The position numbers were made by a program, and so were the translations under genes. A stretch of 64,000 bases of DNA from Entamoeba invadens IP1 (Eukaryota > Evosea > Mastigamoebida > Endamoebidae), in NCBI RefSeq assembly GCF_000330505.1, contig NW_004440189.1, forward strand, positions 206,524-270,523, read 5' to 3'. This document shows, piece by piece, positions 22,137 to 32,523 of the stretch (positions are counted from its first letter, which is position 1; each line of letters opens with the position of its first letter). The notes below the pieces were generated by a model. The model worked only from the letters and a program-made list of their open reading frames with translations, did no database searches and had not been told where the DNA came from.

Positions 22137-22682
22137 TATCAATATTGATTAGTTAAATTATCCCGTCTTTTGGCTTTAATATTAACCTTTTTATTTTTCT
22201 GATTGTTTTTTTTCCAAGGCAAAATGAAAACAGGAAAAAATATTATAAAGTTTAAGAAATTTAAAAAGTGTTGCTAGTTTTTATTGGTGTAATTTTTTAC
22301 AGACCAAAAATGGGGAACCTTGCTTAGATAAATAAAAAATTTTGGTAAGTTGCGTAATTTGAATCTCTGTGAATCCAAATTATGTACAAACCATTTTCTT
22401 GGTTCGTGCCTGAACAAACATTGATGTCAATGAATGTGTCATCAGAACCGCCCTAATTAAGTTTACCATCATCATTAAATGTTTCATAATTCATTTTTTT
22501 CTTTATTATGGGTTTTTTCCATTTGTTTTTATTATTAATATTAGTTACTAAACTATATTATATTACTATATAATATAACCATTTAGTTATAGTATTTATA
22601 TTAAACCCAAATTTATCATAACATATAATAAAAAATTATTAATTAATATAATAAATGATAAAAAAATTAATAATAAATTTTA
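22137..22682. other. AT-rich spacer between MITE and mariner element
   Basis: About 550 bases of A/T-rich sequence, nothing recognised. The last two bases (TA, 22681-22682) are the mariner target duplication. Confidence 0.5.
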
Positions 22683-24231
22683 AACTGGAAATATAAAGTC
22701 TGTACTCGATATAATTCTTTTTTGTGTGTTTTTTTTAATATTTTTTGGTAAAACGAATAATTAACAGAATAAAATACATTTAAAAAGAGAAAAACACAGA
22801 ACATAAAAAACTCATAAATTTTTTAAAAAAGATAAATAATTATTTTTTAGATGAAAATTTTAAAAGAGTGGAATTGAGTTTTAAAAAGTGGTAAAAAGTG
22901 GTTGAGTTTGGCAAATTGTCAAAGAACTTTTTTATTAAACAATGAAACCAGTAATGAGGACGCGAGAAAGTAAAATGTGTGATAAACTCCGTCATCAAAA
23001 ATTAAAAGACGCATGCACGGATTTGATTAATGGAATATCAATAACAAAAGTTTCAACTTCAAGACACCTTTCGAAAAGTACAGTTCATTCATTAAAAGTT
23101 AAGTTGAATGAAAATCCACAATTTATTCCAAAATTAACAAAAATGGGAAGACCACCAAAAATCACAAAGGACGCTATGAAAAACGTCGAAATGTCAACGA
23201 TAATCAATCCACAATCAAGTAGTCATAAAGTTGGGATGGAAATTGGTCTAAGTGCAACAACAGTTAATTCTATACGCCACGAATTAAAATTTCATTATGG
23301 AAAAGCGATCAAAAGACCATGTTTAACAGATAAACATATTGAATCACGATACACATTTTGTAGAAAACAGCTGTGGCAAAAGAATATTAATAAATGGACA
23401 AGTTGTGTCATTATCTCAGATGAAAGTCGTTTCTGTCTTCACTCCGATGGTATGATGATGTGGAAACCTTGGGGATATCACCCAGATACAATTTTTGAAT
23501 CGACTCCCAAATATGACCGCTCTGTAATGGTCTGGGGAGCAATTGCAAAGGATTTCAAAAGCAAACTTGTCTTCTGTTCCAACAGACTCGATTCAGCTAA
23601 ATATTTTGACATTCTAAAAGAATCGGGAGTTTTTGATGAAGCTGTTGAAAAGTGGGGACGAAAAAAATTTGTTTTTCAACAAGATGGAGCTCCTTGTCAT
23701 ACTTCAAAGACGACATTAACAAAACTACAGGGAATGGGCATCAAAGTACTTCAAAAATGGCCTGCTAACTCACCTGATCTAAGTCCCATAGAACATCTAT
23801 GGTCGATAATGGAAAAGAAAATAAGAGAAAAAACAAAAGTGTTTGAAAATGAACAAAAATTAAAAGAAGCTTTATTGCTTGTATGGGATGAAATCCCGAT
23901 ACAAACAATCAACAATTTGATTGAATCTATCCCCGAAAGATTTAAATTGTGTTTGAAATCAAAAGGTGGGTTTATTGGTGACAAACTTTAATTATTAAAG
24001 TTAATAAGGTTTGTCGTGTGGAACGTATAAAATTTGGGTAATTCAGCTTAACTGTTGCATAATTCCCACATTATTAGATGATTCTATTTTTGAATTGATT
24101 TTGGTTGTTATAAAAGTGTGTACTTCGAAATAAAAATTATGAAAAATAGATTTGAATCTTAATAAATATCGGGAAAATACTCTAAAATAAACAAATTGAT
24201 TAAAAATGGTACACACTTTTTATTTCCAGTT
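22683..24231 (+). mobile_element. Full-length Tc1/mariner transposon
   Basis: About 1549 bp bounded by inverted repeats of about 23 bp (AACTGGAAATATAAAGTCTG at left, two mismatches to the inverse of the right end) and flanked by TA at 22681-22682 and 24232-24233. It contains one uninterrupted transposase gene. A second copy of the subterminal word AAAGTGTGTAC lies inside the right end near 24115, a possible extra binding site. The right end is 25 bases from the stop of the broken kinase gene. Confidence 0.92.
22942..23991 (+). CDS. Mariner-family transposase
   Basis: 349 residues, normal length. The N-terminal third holds helix-turn-helix DNA-binding sequence and a GRPPK AT-hook-like linker. 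The catalytic core has SDESRFCLHSDG (first Asp), VFQQDGAPCHTS (second Asp) and NSPDLSPIEHLWSIMEKK (Glu); I count 35 residues between the second Asp and the Glu, so DD35E by hand. It cuts and pastes the element at TA sites. No stop or frameshift, so it may still be active or was until recently. About 260 bp of 5' and 240 bp of 3' element DNA flank it. Confidence 0.95.
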   Translation: MKPVMRTRESKMCDKLRHQKLKDACTDLINGISITKVSTSRHLSKSTVHSLKVKLNENPQFIPKLTKMGRPPKITKDAMKNVEMSTIINPQSSSHKVGMEIGLSATTVNSIRHELKFHYGKAIKRPCLTDKHIESRYTFCRKQLWQKNINKWTSCVIISDESRFCLHSDGMMMWKPWGYHPDTIFESTPKYDRSVMVWGAIAKDFKSKLVFCSNRLDSAKYFDILKESGVFDEAVEKWGRKKFVFQQDGAPCHTSKTTLTKLQGMGIKVLQKWPANSPDLSPIEHLWSIMEKKIREKTKVFENEQKLKEALLLVWDEIPIQTINNLIESIPERFKLCLKSKGGFIGDKL

Positions 24232-24255
24232 TATAATTATAAAAACCATTTTTAA

Positions 24256-27200
24256 TTATTTCATTGCAACTTTTGTAAAAACCACCACAACATCTGCGGT
24301 TGGTCGGTCTTCGGGTTTCTGTGTCCACATTTCTGAAATAACATTATAAGCTTCTGGGCTAAATCCTTCTCTGATTGAAAGCCGTTTTCCAGAAGCTACA
24401 AAATTGGAGATGCTCCATGGAAATTTGAACTCATCGGCAGTATACACTTCTCACCATATCAAAGTCTCAAACTATGTCACAGCCAACGAGTGGACATCAG
24501 CTGGCTTCTTATTTTATTGTTTATTCGAGATTTCTTGTGTCATGTATTTTGGTGTTCCGATACCCATTGTGAAAGTCATGTTAGTTGTGAGTAAATTGAT
24601 GTTTCTACTTCTTCCTGAGTCAGTCAACTTTCCATTGACATTCATTCTATTTTCCAAGGAAACGACGAGTATGTACGTTTAATGTCTCTATGTAAAATGC
24701 CATTTTCATGTAAATACAAAATTCCTTTGGAAGCATTTATTATGGTTTTCATTTTAATTTTCAAACCAATTTGATCAGACTTTTTGTGTTTCATCAAATC
24801 TTGTAAAGACCCAAACAAAGCAAATTCGGTGACCGTGCATATGTGGTTTGGAATAAAACAAGCGCCATAGAAGTGGATGATATACTCACTTCTAAACTTG
24901 TCCAACATATTCACTTCATTTTCAAAATCATTCAGAAGTTGACTCATCTTTTGTATGTGTTTCATCTTTTTAATTGGAACTTCTTTTCCTCTGAATGTGC
25001 CTTTGTATACCATTCCAAAAGACCCTTCGCCTATTAGCTTTATTTCGTCAAGTTCTTTATTATTCAATTTTGTCAAATTTGCAGTACAAACAACTGCTTG
25101 AAGTTTGTGATTGTTTTGTTCATTTGTTGTTAGGTTAAGACAGATAACTACAAAATGTTCCTCTTTTTACAACAGCTTAATAAATATCTCAAATTCACAT
25201 GCTTCTCCTTTCTTTAGTGTTACTATTGAAGGCACTGTTCGTATTTCATAACAGTCACACCCTTCTGTTACACTTTTAAATGGTGTTTGGTGAGGTTTCC
25301 AATACATATCAAGTCGCACGATTCTTCATCCATTGGAATAAGAGCGTCTGAATCCATGTCAATTTTTAATACTTTCTTATTGGAACACGACACTTTGTCG
25401 AGTGGATTCATTGTTATGTTCGATTTCTTAATATCAAAAACACGGACATTTTTCATCTTTTCCACTTGGCGTTTGTTAAGAAAAATAATGATTAACAAAA
25501 TGTTCATTGTTATGAAGAGTACAAAAAGTATTAAAACAGTAATTGGGATGCCAATCACAACACCAAGATTGACCAACTTTGTGCAACTGTCACCGGAGTC
25601 TGTAAGTTCTCGTCGACCCTCACACTTTACACACTTTGAATTTAAAGCTGACACACATAATTCAACTTTTGTGAAATGAAGGCATTGCGAGTCAACCAAC
25701 ATATTTTCCAAATCGTTACATATTGTACACACACTTTCACTCTCACATGATGTGCAATTTGGAGAACATTCATAACACTTGTAATTTGATAAGAAATGAC
25801 CAGACACACACCTCTCACATCCAGATGACGATGACAGCTCACAATTTGCAAGCGTTGTATTTGATTCACACAATTTGCCTTCGCTTGGGATGTTGAAATA
25901 GCCGTCTTTGCATGCAAGACACTCGTAACTGTTCACACAAAGTGCACACGACTCATCACATGGCGTACAGCTGATACCCTCTCGATAATACATACTATTA
26001 CAGATCGCACATCCGCTTCCACCAGGCAGTGCAATCTTACAACTCTCTTGTAACACACCAAGTGATTTGCATGACATGTCAGCACTCAGATAAAAACAAC
26101 AAGTGCAATAAGTTGTGTTGAAAACTTAAACAGTCGTTTTCACATTGAACACACTCGTTGTTGATGTTGTAATACCATCAGCGCAGTGTTGGCATTTTTT
26201 GTTGTTTCTTATTTGACAGGATGTCTCTGTTGCTGTTTTTGTGTCTGTTTTGAGTTTGTTGTTTTCATCAAATGTCTCAGCACAAATTCCACCTTTCAAT
26301 TTGAATGCATCAAGACACTCTACACATTTGGTATTCTGTGCACCGTATCTGTTGCAATTTGTGACTGTTGTGGATTCTATTGGAACACGGTAATCATACT
26401 TTTTCTCTACATTCTCTGCGTCTGTCTGGTAATACCCCTCACTACAAACAACACATCCACCTGAACTAAATGTTTTGCATGTTGATATAACACTCTTTGA
26501 TACACACCAAGTGTCAGTGTATTTCACAAAGCCGTCCAAACACTTCATACAGGTACTTCTGTCACAGAGACCACAGTTGGTGGTTTGACATTTTGAGCAC
26601 CTTCCTTGTGATATGTAATTTAAACAAGATGTGCATTTGGTGCAAAACCTATATTTTACTGTGTGGCAATTATCATCTGTAACACATTGGTTTGTTGTCG
26701 TGTCAAATATATAATTGGTTTGACATTGTAATGGTATTATTCTGGTCTTTGATAATTGGCAAACCGGGAGAGAAACACAGCCGACACATTCGTTTGAGAT
26801 GTTGAGATACACACTATCTCCACACTTGTAAATAATATCATTTCTCACTTCCAAATTTTGTTGTGCACTTTGACATTCATTTCCATTCAAAGTAAAGTTG
26901 TCGTTGCAATTAATACAAACAGAATATCTCTTTTCAATTTTCTGGTGTTTGCAGTTTGTCAATTTTTCTTGACAATCGGAGTTGACTGAAATCTGGTCCT
27001 AACAATCACACGAAGACATTGTGGTGTTGGAAGGGTTTTGACATCGAGTTGTTTGTTGGCAACCCCCATTCGCCAAAAAACAGTTGCTGTTACATAGAAG
27101 ACATTTTGACTCATCGACTTGAATTTGACAGTTTACATCATTACTTTGACAGCTCTTCGAATTTTGATTGTAATACTTCCCACTTGGATACAATTGACAC

Positions 27201-28706
27201 TTTCCACTATTCAATACATGGTTGGCCATACAAGTGGTGCAATTGGAAACACCAACAGAAATTGGTGAACACGCATTGCAGTTCTCAGTTGCAAAATTAC
27301 AACTTTCACAAGTCATGTCAGTCTTTTTGTAAGTCCCAACTTCATAATTTGAACAAAATCCCATTTGAAACTAAATATTGTGAGTCTTTGCACGCCAGGC
27401 ACTTCTTTGTTGTTTGGCTGCAACTCGTATAATTTGTGTTGATTGTGCTACATTAAACACATTGGCCGATTTCATTGGGGTAATATCCCGTGTTACACAT
27501 CACACACCTTCTTTCGAATGCAGACAAACATTTATTACAATGTGTGTCAAAAGTTAAACATGATTCGCAGACACGTGATTTGGTTGATTGGAAAACAAAG
27601 TTATCTTGACATGTTGTGCATATTCCATTTGTTGCATCACAGCTCCCTCCACATGTTGTTGAACATGATACACACATATGTGTTGTGTCGTCTGGATACA
27701 TGTTTAACGTTGAACACTTTGTGCACTTTCTTTCACCAGTCACACAACTCTCACAATTCGAATCAAATGCCTGACATAAAATACACAGAGATAGATTTGT
27801 GTTGGAAGGGACATACGTTGATGTACAGCCAGTACAATGTCCACTCACCCCATCGCAGGTACCCCCACACGTTGAATCACAATCTATACAATTTCCATTT
27901 GATGCAAATTTACCATTTTTGCATTTCACACACTTCTGAGTGAAATTTGTTGCACAAGTCACACAATCTTTGTTCCATGCAGAGCACATTATACAATTTG
28001 TTGAAATTGGTGAAGTCACAACGTAATTATCAATACATAACATGCACATACCATTTGCTGTGTTGCACTCGTTTTGTTGACACGTTGTCGAACATGCTAC
28101 ACAGATTCCATTTGACGGGTAATACCCACTGTCACAGGTCACACACTTTCTGGAAAAGTCGGGCGAACAAGTCTCACAATGAAGATCAAACATTCTGCAA
28201 CTTTGGCATGTCATACTTGTTGAAGAAACAAAGACGTAATTTGACAGGCACCCCGTGCAATACCCATTTCGCGTGTTGCAACTTCCGTTACATGTTGCGT
28301 CACACCTTTTGCATTTGAAATCTGTTGATGTGTCCGGGTAATAATTTGTGTTGCATTCCTCACGCGCATGCGATTGGTCTGATGCACACAAATTGCAATT
28401 TGAGTTGAACGAAGAGCACGCCTCACATTTTGTTGTTCCATCAGACTCGTCAATAACTTCGTTTGAATTGCAGTTGACACAATGGCCAAACAAACACCAG
28501 TTTGGACAATGCAGCCCGTTGTGCAATGTGTGTCGCATGGAACACATTTACCAATCTCGTCTGGGTGCTTCTTGTTGGTGCAAGTGTTGCACTTGTTCTC
28601 ACCGCTTGACACACAGACTCGACAAATTGCATCAAAATCAACACACGCAACACAAACACTACTATTTGTTGTTGAAAAGACTTTGTTTGTGTCGCAGCCC
28701 GTGAAT
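24256..28706 (-). pseudogene. Transmembrane kinase (TMK) pseudogene
   Basis: Reading on the minus strand, a Cys-rich CxxC ectodomain (about 28700-25650) leads into a membrane segment (VIGIPITVLILFVLFITMNI, near 25540) and a kinase domain (GEGSFGMVYKGTF, IKKMK, HRDIK). The frame is broken many times. Frameshifts lie near 28490, 27365 and 25300. In-frame stops lie near 27450 (TAA), 26997 (TAG), 26126 (TAA) and 25150 (TAA), and there is a small loss right after HRDIK near 24685. The metal-binding DFG has become DSG, and later stops follow. Compared with the intact relative at 51.8-57.7 kb, the 5' part is shorter. Such kinases form a large surface-receptor family in Entamoeba (established). This copy cannot make a full receptor, and its 3' end abuts the mariner element. 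Confidence 0.93.
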
Positions 28707-29077
28707 CATTTTTGGTTAGATTTTAAATATTTAACAAGTTGGAGCTTCCTTTTTTCTGTTTTATATGAATTTTATTAAAAAAGTGAACAAATTCTATTTA
28801 TTTTTTAACTTTCCAATTAATCTCCAAATCGGAAAGTGATTAGGAGATAGATGTGCCAAAAGTGCCAAATATTATGTTTATTTGTATACGTTCTAATTTT
28901 AAATTTACGAAAAAAATAAATTGAACAGATCAAAGCAAAGGAGAAAACCATTTTTTGTTGAACTTCAATCGAATATCACTTGATAAAAAGTGTTAATCGA
29001 GGTAGAATTCAATTGAAATCAACCGAAGTTCAACTTGATGGAATAAACAATTATGTTTGTAAATTGTATGTTGTTTA
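28707..29077. other. AT-rich spacer upstream of the TMK pseudogene
   Basis: AT-rich. TATTTAAA on the minus strand (28722-28729), the classic Entamoeba TATA-like word, sits just upstream of the pseudogene's first ATG, but this may be chance in such AT-rich DNA. Confidence 0.4.
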
Positions 29078-29206
29078 GGCTTCGCACCCGAGATTTTTAT
29101 TATCAAAAATTAGTATCGAAAAAGCTAAAATGGGTCAGTTTTTTTCCCGTGTTATTGGCTTTTTTATTAACTAATTTATAATAATACAATTCTCGGGTGC
29201 GAAGCC
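29078..29206. mobile_element. MITE family A, copy 1 (GGCTTCGCACCCGAGA ends)
   Basis: 129 bp. The ends GGCTTCGCACCCGAGA and its exact inverse are flanked by TA on each side. The interior folds back on itself (AAAATTAGTAT and its inverse). A second, similar copy lies at 60993-61127. Non-coding, Tc1/mariner-type by its TA flanks. Confidence 0.9.
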
Positions 29207-29424
29207 TAATGTTTTTATTGTTTTAATGTGAGTACTATACAACAACAAACCATGTAAAAGTTGTTGTATTGTTTAAAAATCTTAAATAACACATATAAAC
29301 AATCGCTGTTGTATGCAGTATCATAAGTTTATTATATATATATATCAAAACAAAAGAAATAAAGTAAAAAAACCAAAAAAGAAGATAAATTATTTTAAAT
29401 CATTACACAAAATATTAATAATTA

Positions 29425-29667
29425 CAGGGAGTATAAAAACCGCTTCCGTCTTTTTAACCGCTTCCTATTGATTTAATAGTTATAACTAATAACATTATAA
29501 TAAAAAGTATGATACAAATTACCACCTCAGACAGAAAAAGTCTCCACAAGGCATATTCAGCCTTCATGGTAAACAGTACTATACATTTTATTATATTAAT
29601 ATTATTTATAACTATTAGATCAATAGGAAGCGGTTAAAAAGACGGAAGCGGTTTTTTAGCCCCCCTG
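29425..29667. mobile_element. MITE family B, 243 bp fold-back
   Basis: It begins CAGGGAG and ends CCCCCTG, flanked by TA on each side. The terminal repeats extend about 80 bp with few mismatches and carry the word AACCGCTTCC twice in tandem at each end, again like repeated transposase sites. The unique centre is about 29515-29580. Non-coding. Confidence 0.88.
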
Positions 29668-29877
29668 TATTGTCTAAAAAAATTCCAGATAATTTTGAGA
29701 CACATAACGTTAGAAGACTGGCTGCGTTCGTTTTGTATAAGTTCAATACGGTTGTAATTGTTGAAAAAAGCTATAAGTTTTTTTTATTTCAAATAGTACT
29801 CTGTTATAATTAAGAACGTACATTGCCAACACCACTTCTAAAGATAGAATTAATTACTATTACGAATTATATACAAA

Positions 29878-30052
29878 AGTAGTATATAAATTATGTAGAT
29901 TTTATGCACACATTATTTTTATCTATATTTTCTAATAATTTAAAATAACGAGGGGACGAGTAATCTGAATTTTCACAAAATTCGGGATTAAGAGTTCCAA
30001 TTATTTTTTCATTTTTTTATTTCCCTAAAATGAACACTGATAAAGAACAATA
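29878..30052 (+). repeat. Polinton left terminal inverted repeat, 175 bp
   Basis: Identical base for base, by eye, to the reverse complement of 41910-42084. It includes a short palindrome GAATTTT-CAC-AAAATTC (29967-29983), the promoter, and the ATG plus first eight codons of the leftmost gene. Confidence 0.97.
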
Positions 30053-30368
30053 TATAAATTACAACACTATAACTGATACAGAATATATTAATATAACTAA
30101 AAATCAAATTTCTAAATTATATTTCGGTAAAGATGACTATTCTCAATATATTAAAGATATTATGAATTATGTTATAAAACAAGATTCTAATAGAAAACAT
30201 TATTTATTGAAAATTTATAAATCTGCCTTAGAATATTTATTCTTATTAATTAAATATCATGAATTTGATGAAAATGAAGATATATTAAATCATTTCTATA
30301 ATGAAGATTTCTATTATGATGAAAGACATAACGAAATTTATACTAAGAACTTTTTGAAGTATTATTAA
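30030..30368 (+). CDS. Polinton small protein, first eight residues shared with polymerase
   Basis: 112 residues, rich in Tyr, Asn, Asp and Lys, predicted helical; no family recognised. Its first eight residues (MNTDKEQY) and its whole upstream region are the terminal repeat, so it shares promoter and start with the DNA polymerase gene at the other end, after which the sequences diverge completely. It may be a real early protein, or a chance frame captured by the duplicated repeat. The frame is fully open and ends normally. Confidence 0.55.
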   Translation: MNTDKEQYINYNTITDTEYINITKNQISKLYFGKDDYSQYIKDIMNYVIKQDSNRKHYLLKIYKSALEYLFLLIKYHEFDENEDILNHFYNEDFYYDERHNEIYTKNFLKYY

Positions 30369-30406
30369 AATTATATAAATTCAATATTTTATTTTTCCCC
30401 TTTAAA

Positions 30407-30700
30407 ATGACTTCACTGGAAGAATTTGAAATTTTAAAAATTAATCCAAAATATTCAATAAATAGATTAGGACAAATTAAAAATAATAAGAAAAATAAAA
30501 TAATAAAAATTATGTTAAGACCAAGTTTAAAATATGATGCTTATGTTAATTTATCTGAAAACAAACATGTTATAAAACATTCTTTAAGAAGATTAGTTGC
30601 ACAACAATTTTTACCAGAATTTTCGAATATATGTACAGTTAAATTATTAAATTATGAAAATCCATTAGATTGTTCTATCAATAATTTAAAAATTATATAA
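30407..30700 (+). CDS. Polinton NUMOD4/HNH-like small protein
   Basis: 97 residues. The start (NPKYSINRLGQIKNNKK) matches the NUMOD4 DNA-binding motif of HNH homing endonucleases. The middle (HSLRRLVAQQFLPEF) and end (LDCSINNLKII) match the helix and closing strand of the associated HNH region. The expected catalytic His/Asn between them are not seen, so it is probably a DNA-binding remnant or repurposed regulator. Such modules are common passengers in large DNA viruses (established). The leader (ATTTTTCCCCTTTAAA) resembles those of other genes of the element. Confidence 0.6.
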   Translation: MTSLEEFEILKINPKYSINRLGQIKNNKKNKIIKIMLRPSLKYDAYVNLSENKHVIKHSLRRLVAQQFLPEFSNICTVKLLNYENPLDCSINNLKII

Positions 30701-30730
30701 ATATTTTATTTTTTTATTCCTTAAAAAGAT

Positions 30731-31030
30731 ATGACTACTCAACAACAACCAATTAATAAATTAGAACGTTTAACTACTTATGAAATATTTAGCATTAAAC
30801 AAATTAATACTAAATTTGGAAAATCATTTTTACTTATTGATAAAGATAATAATAAATATTTTGCAAATTCTAAGATATCTAAATTTATTCTAGAATCTAA
30901 AAATAAATCTAAAATAGATAAATTTGCTGGTGAAAAAAGATTATTTAAAATTAAAGTTAACGATTTTATTGAATATACTAATAAAGATGGCAATACTATT
31001 AAATTTTTAGAGATCGAAATATTACCTTAA
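30731..31030 (+). CDS. Polinton small beta-rich protein, possibly nucleic-acid binding
   Basis: 99 residues with alternating hydrophobic strands (FLLIDKDNNKYFANS, RLFKIKVNDFIEYT, IKFLEIEIL) and a Lys-rich helix between, a pattern that would fit an OB-like single-strand binding fold. This is inference from the strand pattern only; no motif proves it. It sits between the NUMOD4-like gene and the packaging ATPase, same strand, short spacing. Confidence 0.5.
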   Translation: MTTQQQPINKLERLTTYEIFSIKQINTKFGKSFLLIDKDNNKYFANSKISKFILESKNKSKIDKFAGEKRLFKIKVNDFIEYTNKDGNTIKFLEIEILP

Positions 31031-31067
31031 ATAAATATGAAAAATATGCTTATTATTTTTGTTAAAA

Positions 31068-31817
31068 ATGTCACTTAATCAATATGTAAATTCATTAATT
31101 AATCAATATGCTCCTGATAAATCAGAAACAACTATGAATATTATTCATCCAGAAGTTTTTGTAAAACATAGATCTATAAACCTATTAATAGGTAAACCTG
31201 GATGTTCTAAAACAACGTCTATTTGTAAAGAACTTATTAAAATAGATAAAGTTTCTAATAGTTTTCATCTTATTATTTGGGTTAATAATACAGGAAGTGA
31301 TCAAACTTTATTACATTATGAGGGTTTACTTAATATTCCAATTATTAAATTTACATATGATCAATTTGAAAAAGCTTATCCTAAATTCCTTGAAATTAAA
31401 GAAACTTATAATAAAATGATTAGAAAAGAAATACCTAAAGATGAATCTATATTAGAGTGTTTATATTTAGATAAATTTAGTGATAAACCATTAGAAACAA
31501 TTATTGTTTTAGATGATGCTGTTAATTGTTTAAAAAATGAATCATCAATATTATCTAAATCATTATATAAAACTAGGCACACCAATTGTTTATTCTTTAT
31601 AGCTATTCAAATATGGAGAGGTATACCAGCACAGATAAAATCAATACTATCTTCAGTATGGATATTTAATTCATTTTCTCCACAAATTCTACATCATATT
31701 TATAATCAAATTACTACTAATATCTCATTTGAAGAGTTTCAATCAGTTTATAATAAACTCGAAAAATATGAAAAAATTATATTTGATTCTATTACGAATG
31801 AAATAATTGTGGATTAG
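31068..31817 (+). CDS. Polinton A32/FtsK-HerA type DNA-packaging ATPase
   Basis: 249 residues from the ATG at 31068 (the frame extends upstream only through a TTG). Walker A is GKPGCSKTT at residues 42-50 and Walker B IIVLDDAV has its Asp pair at 149-150, followed by a KTRHTNCLFFIAIQ segment typical of the sensor strand. It is predicted to pump viral DNA into capsids, as in Polintons, virophages and poxviruses. Length and motif spacing are normal. Its 3' end overlaps the convergent 98-residue gene by 26 bases. Confidence 0.93.
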   Translation: MSLNQYVNSLINQYAPDKSETTMNIIHPEVFVKHRSINLLIGKPGCSKTTSICKELIKIDKVSNSFHLIIWVNNTGSDQTLLHYEGLLNIPIIKFTYDQFEKAYPKFLEIKETYNKMIRKEIPKDESILECLYLDKFSDKPLETIIVLDDAVNCLKNESSILSKSLYKTRHTNCLFFIAIQIWRGIPAQIKSILSSVWIFNSFSPQILHHIYNQITTNISFEEFQSVYNKLEKYEKIIFDSITNEIIVD

Positions 31818-32088
31818 ATTTAATAAAATCTCTAAATATATTTTCAAGAGTAGTTAATCTTTCTTCTATATTATTTTTAGTATCATTAGTATCTTCTATC
31901 TTATTTGGATATAATATTATTTTTCCATCTCTTCTTCCTATTTTATAACCATTAATTTTATATCTCAAATTCAATGATTTAGTTTTAATTTCATCGATTT
32001 CTTTCTTGTTTTTATCATAATATTTAAGAAATTCTGATTCATTATCAAATGATTTTGCATCATCTGATTGTAATTTATAAACACTCAT
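31792..32088 (-). CDS. Polinton small protein with C-terminal coiled coil
   Basis: 98 residues, charged. The N-terminal half is helical; then comes a short beta hairpin (INGYKIGRRDGKIILYP) and a C-terminal amphipathic helix (NIEERLTTLENIFRDFIK) that could oligomerise. Family not recognised. First of three small minus-strand genes next to the capsid gene, a position where virion proteins are usual in Polintons (inference). Confidence 0.6.
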   Translation of the reverse strand: MSVYKLQSDDAKSFDNESEFLKYYDKNKKEIDEIKTKSLNLRYKINGYKIGRRDGKIILYPNKIEDTNDTKNNIEERLTTLENIFRDFIKSNPQLFHS

Positions 32089-32148
32089 TTCTTATGATAA
32101 AAATATAAATTATCTAATATGAATTTAATTAATGTTTCATGTCTAATC

Positions 32149-32466
32149 TTAAAACCATTTAAAACTCTTCTTATCTTTATCACTACGTTGAGTATTCATT
32201 AATTGATCAACAAATTTATTAGAATAAGAAGTTGTATCTTGTACATTAACTTTTTTATTAGTTTTGTATTGTTCTATTAAGTCACTACTAAAATCTAACA
32301 TCTTATTTCCTATACCAGACGTGTCATATGCTTCTATTAAATTTTTAGCATATGGTTTTATAGGTTTTATAACATTATCATTAAACCATACAGCTGCTTT
32401 TCCTATTTTAGGAATGAAATCCTTAACTTTCTTTAATTTTTGCCAGAATAAAGGGCTTTTTACCAT
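32149..32466 (-). CDS. Polinton small amphipathic virion-like protein 1
   Basis: 105 residues. Basic N-terminus (FWQKLKKVKDFIPKIGKAAV) forming an amphipathic helix, followed by a second helix and a polar Ser/Thr/Lys tail. The layout recalls the membrane-active minor capsid proteins found in Polintons and adenoviruses, but similarity is only in general character. Adjacent to a second protein of the same kind. Confidence 0.5.
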   Translation of the reverse strand: MVKSPLFWQKLKKVKDFIPKIGKAAVWFNDNVIKPIKPYAKNLIEAYDTSGIGNKMLDFSSDLIEQYKTNKKVNVQDTTSYSNKFVDQLMNTQRSDKDKKSFKWF

Positions 32467-32523
32467 TTAAGATATAATAAAAAATTAATTATCAATATTG
32501 AAAATATATTTATAACTAAAATT

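Noticed and set aside
27019..28704. His/Cys/Thr-rich + strand frames over the Cys-rich TMK pseudogene
   Set aside because: Reverse complement of the Cys codons; no domain; the minus strand explains the sequence.
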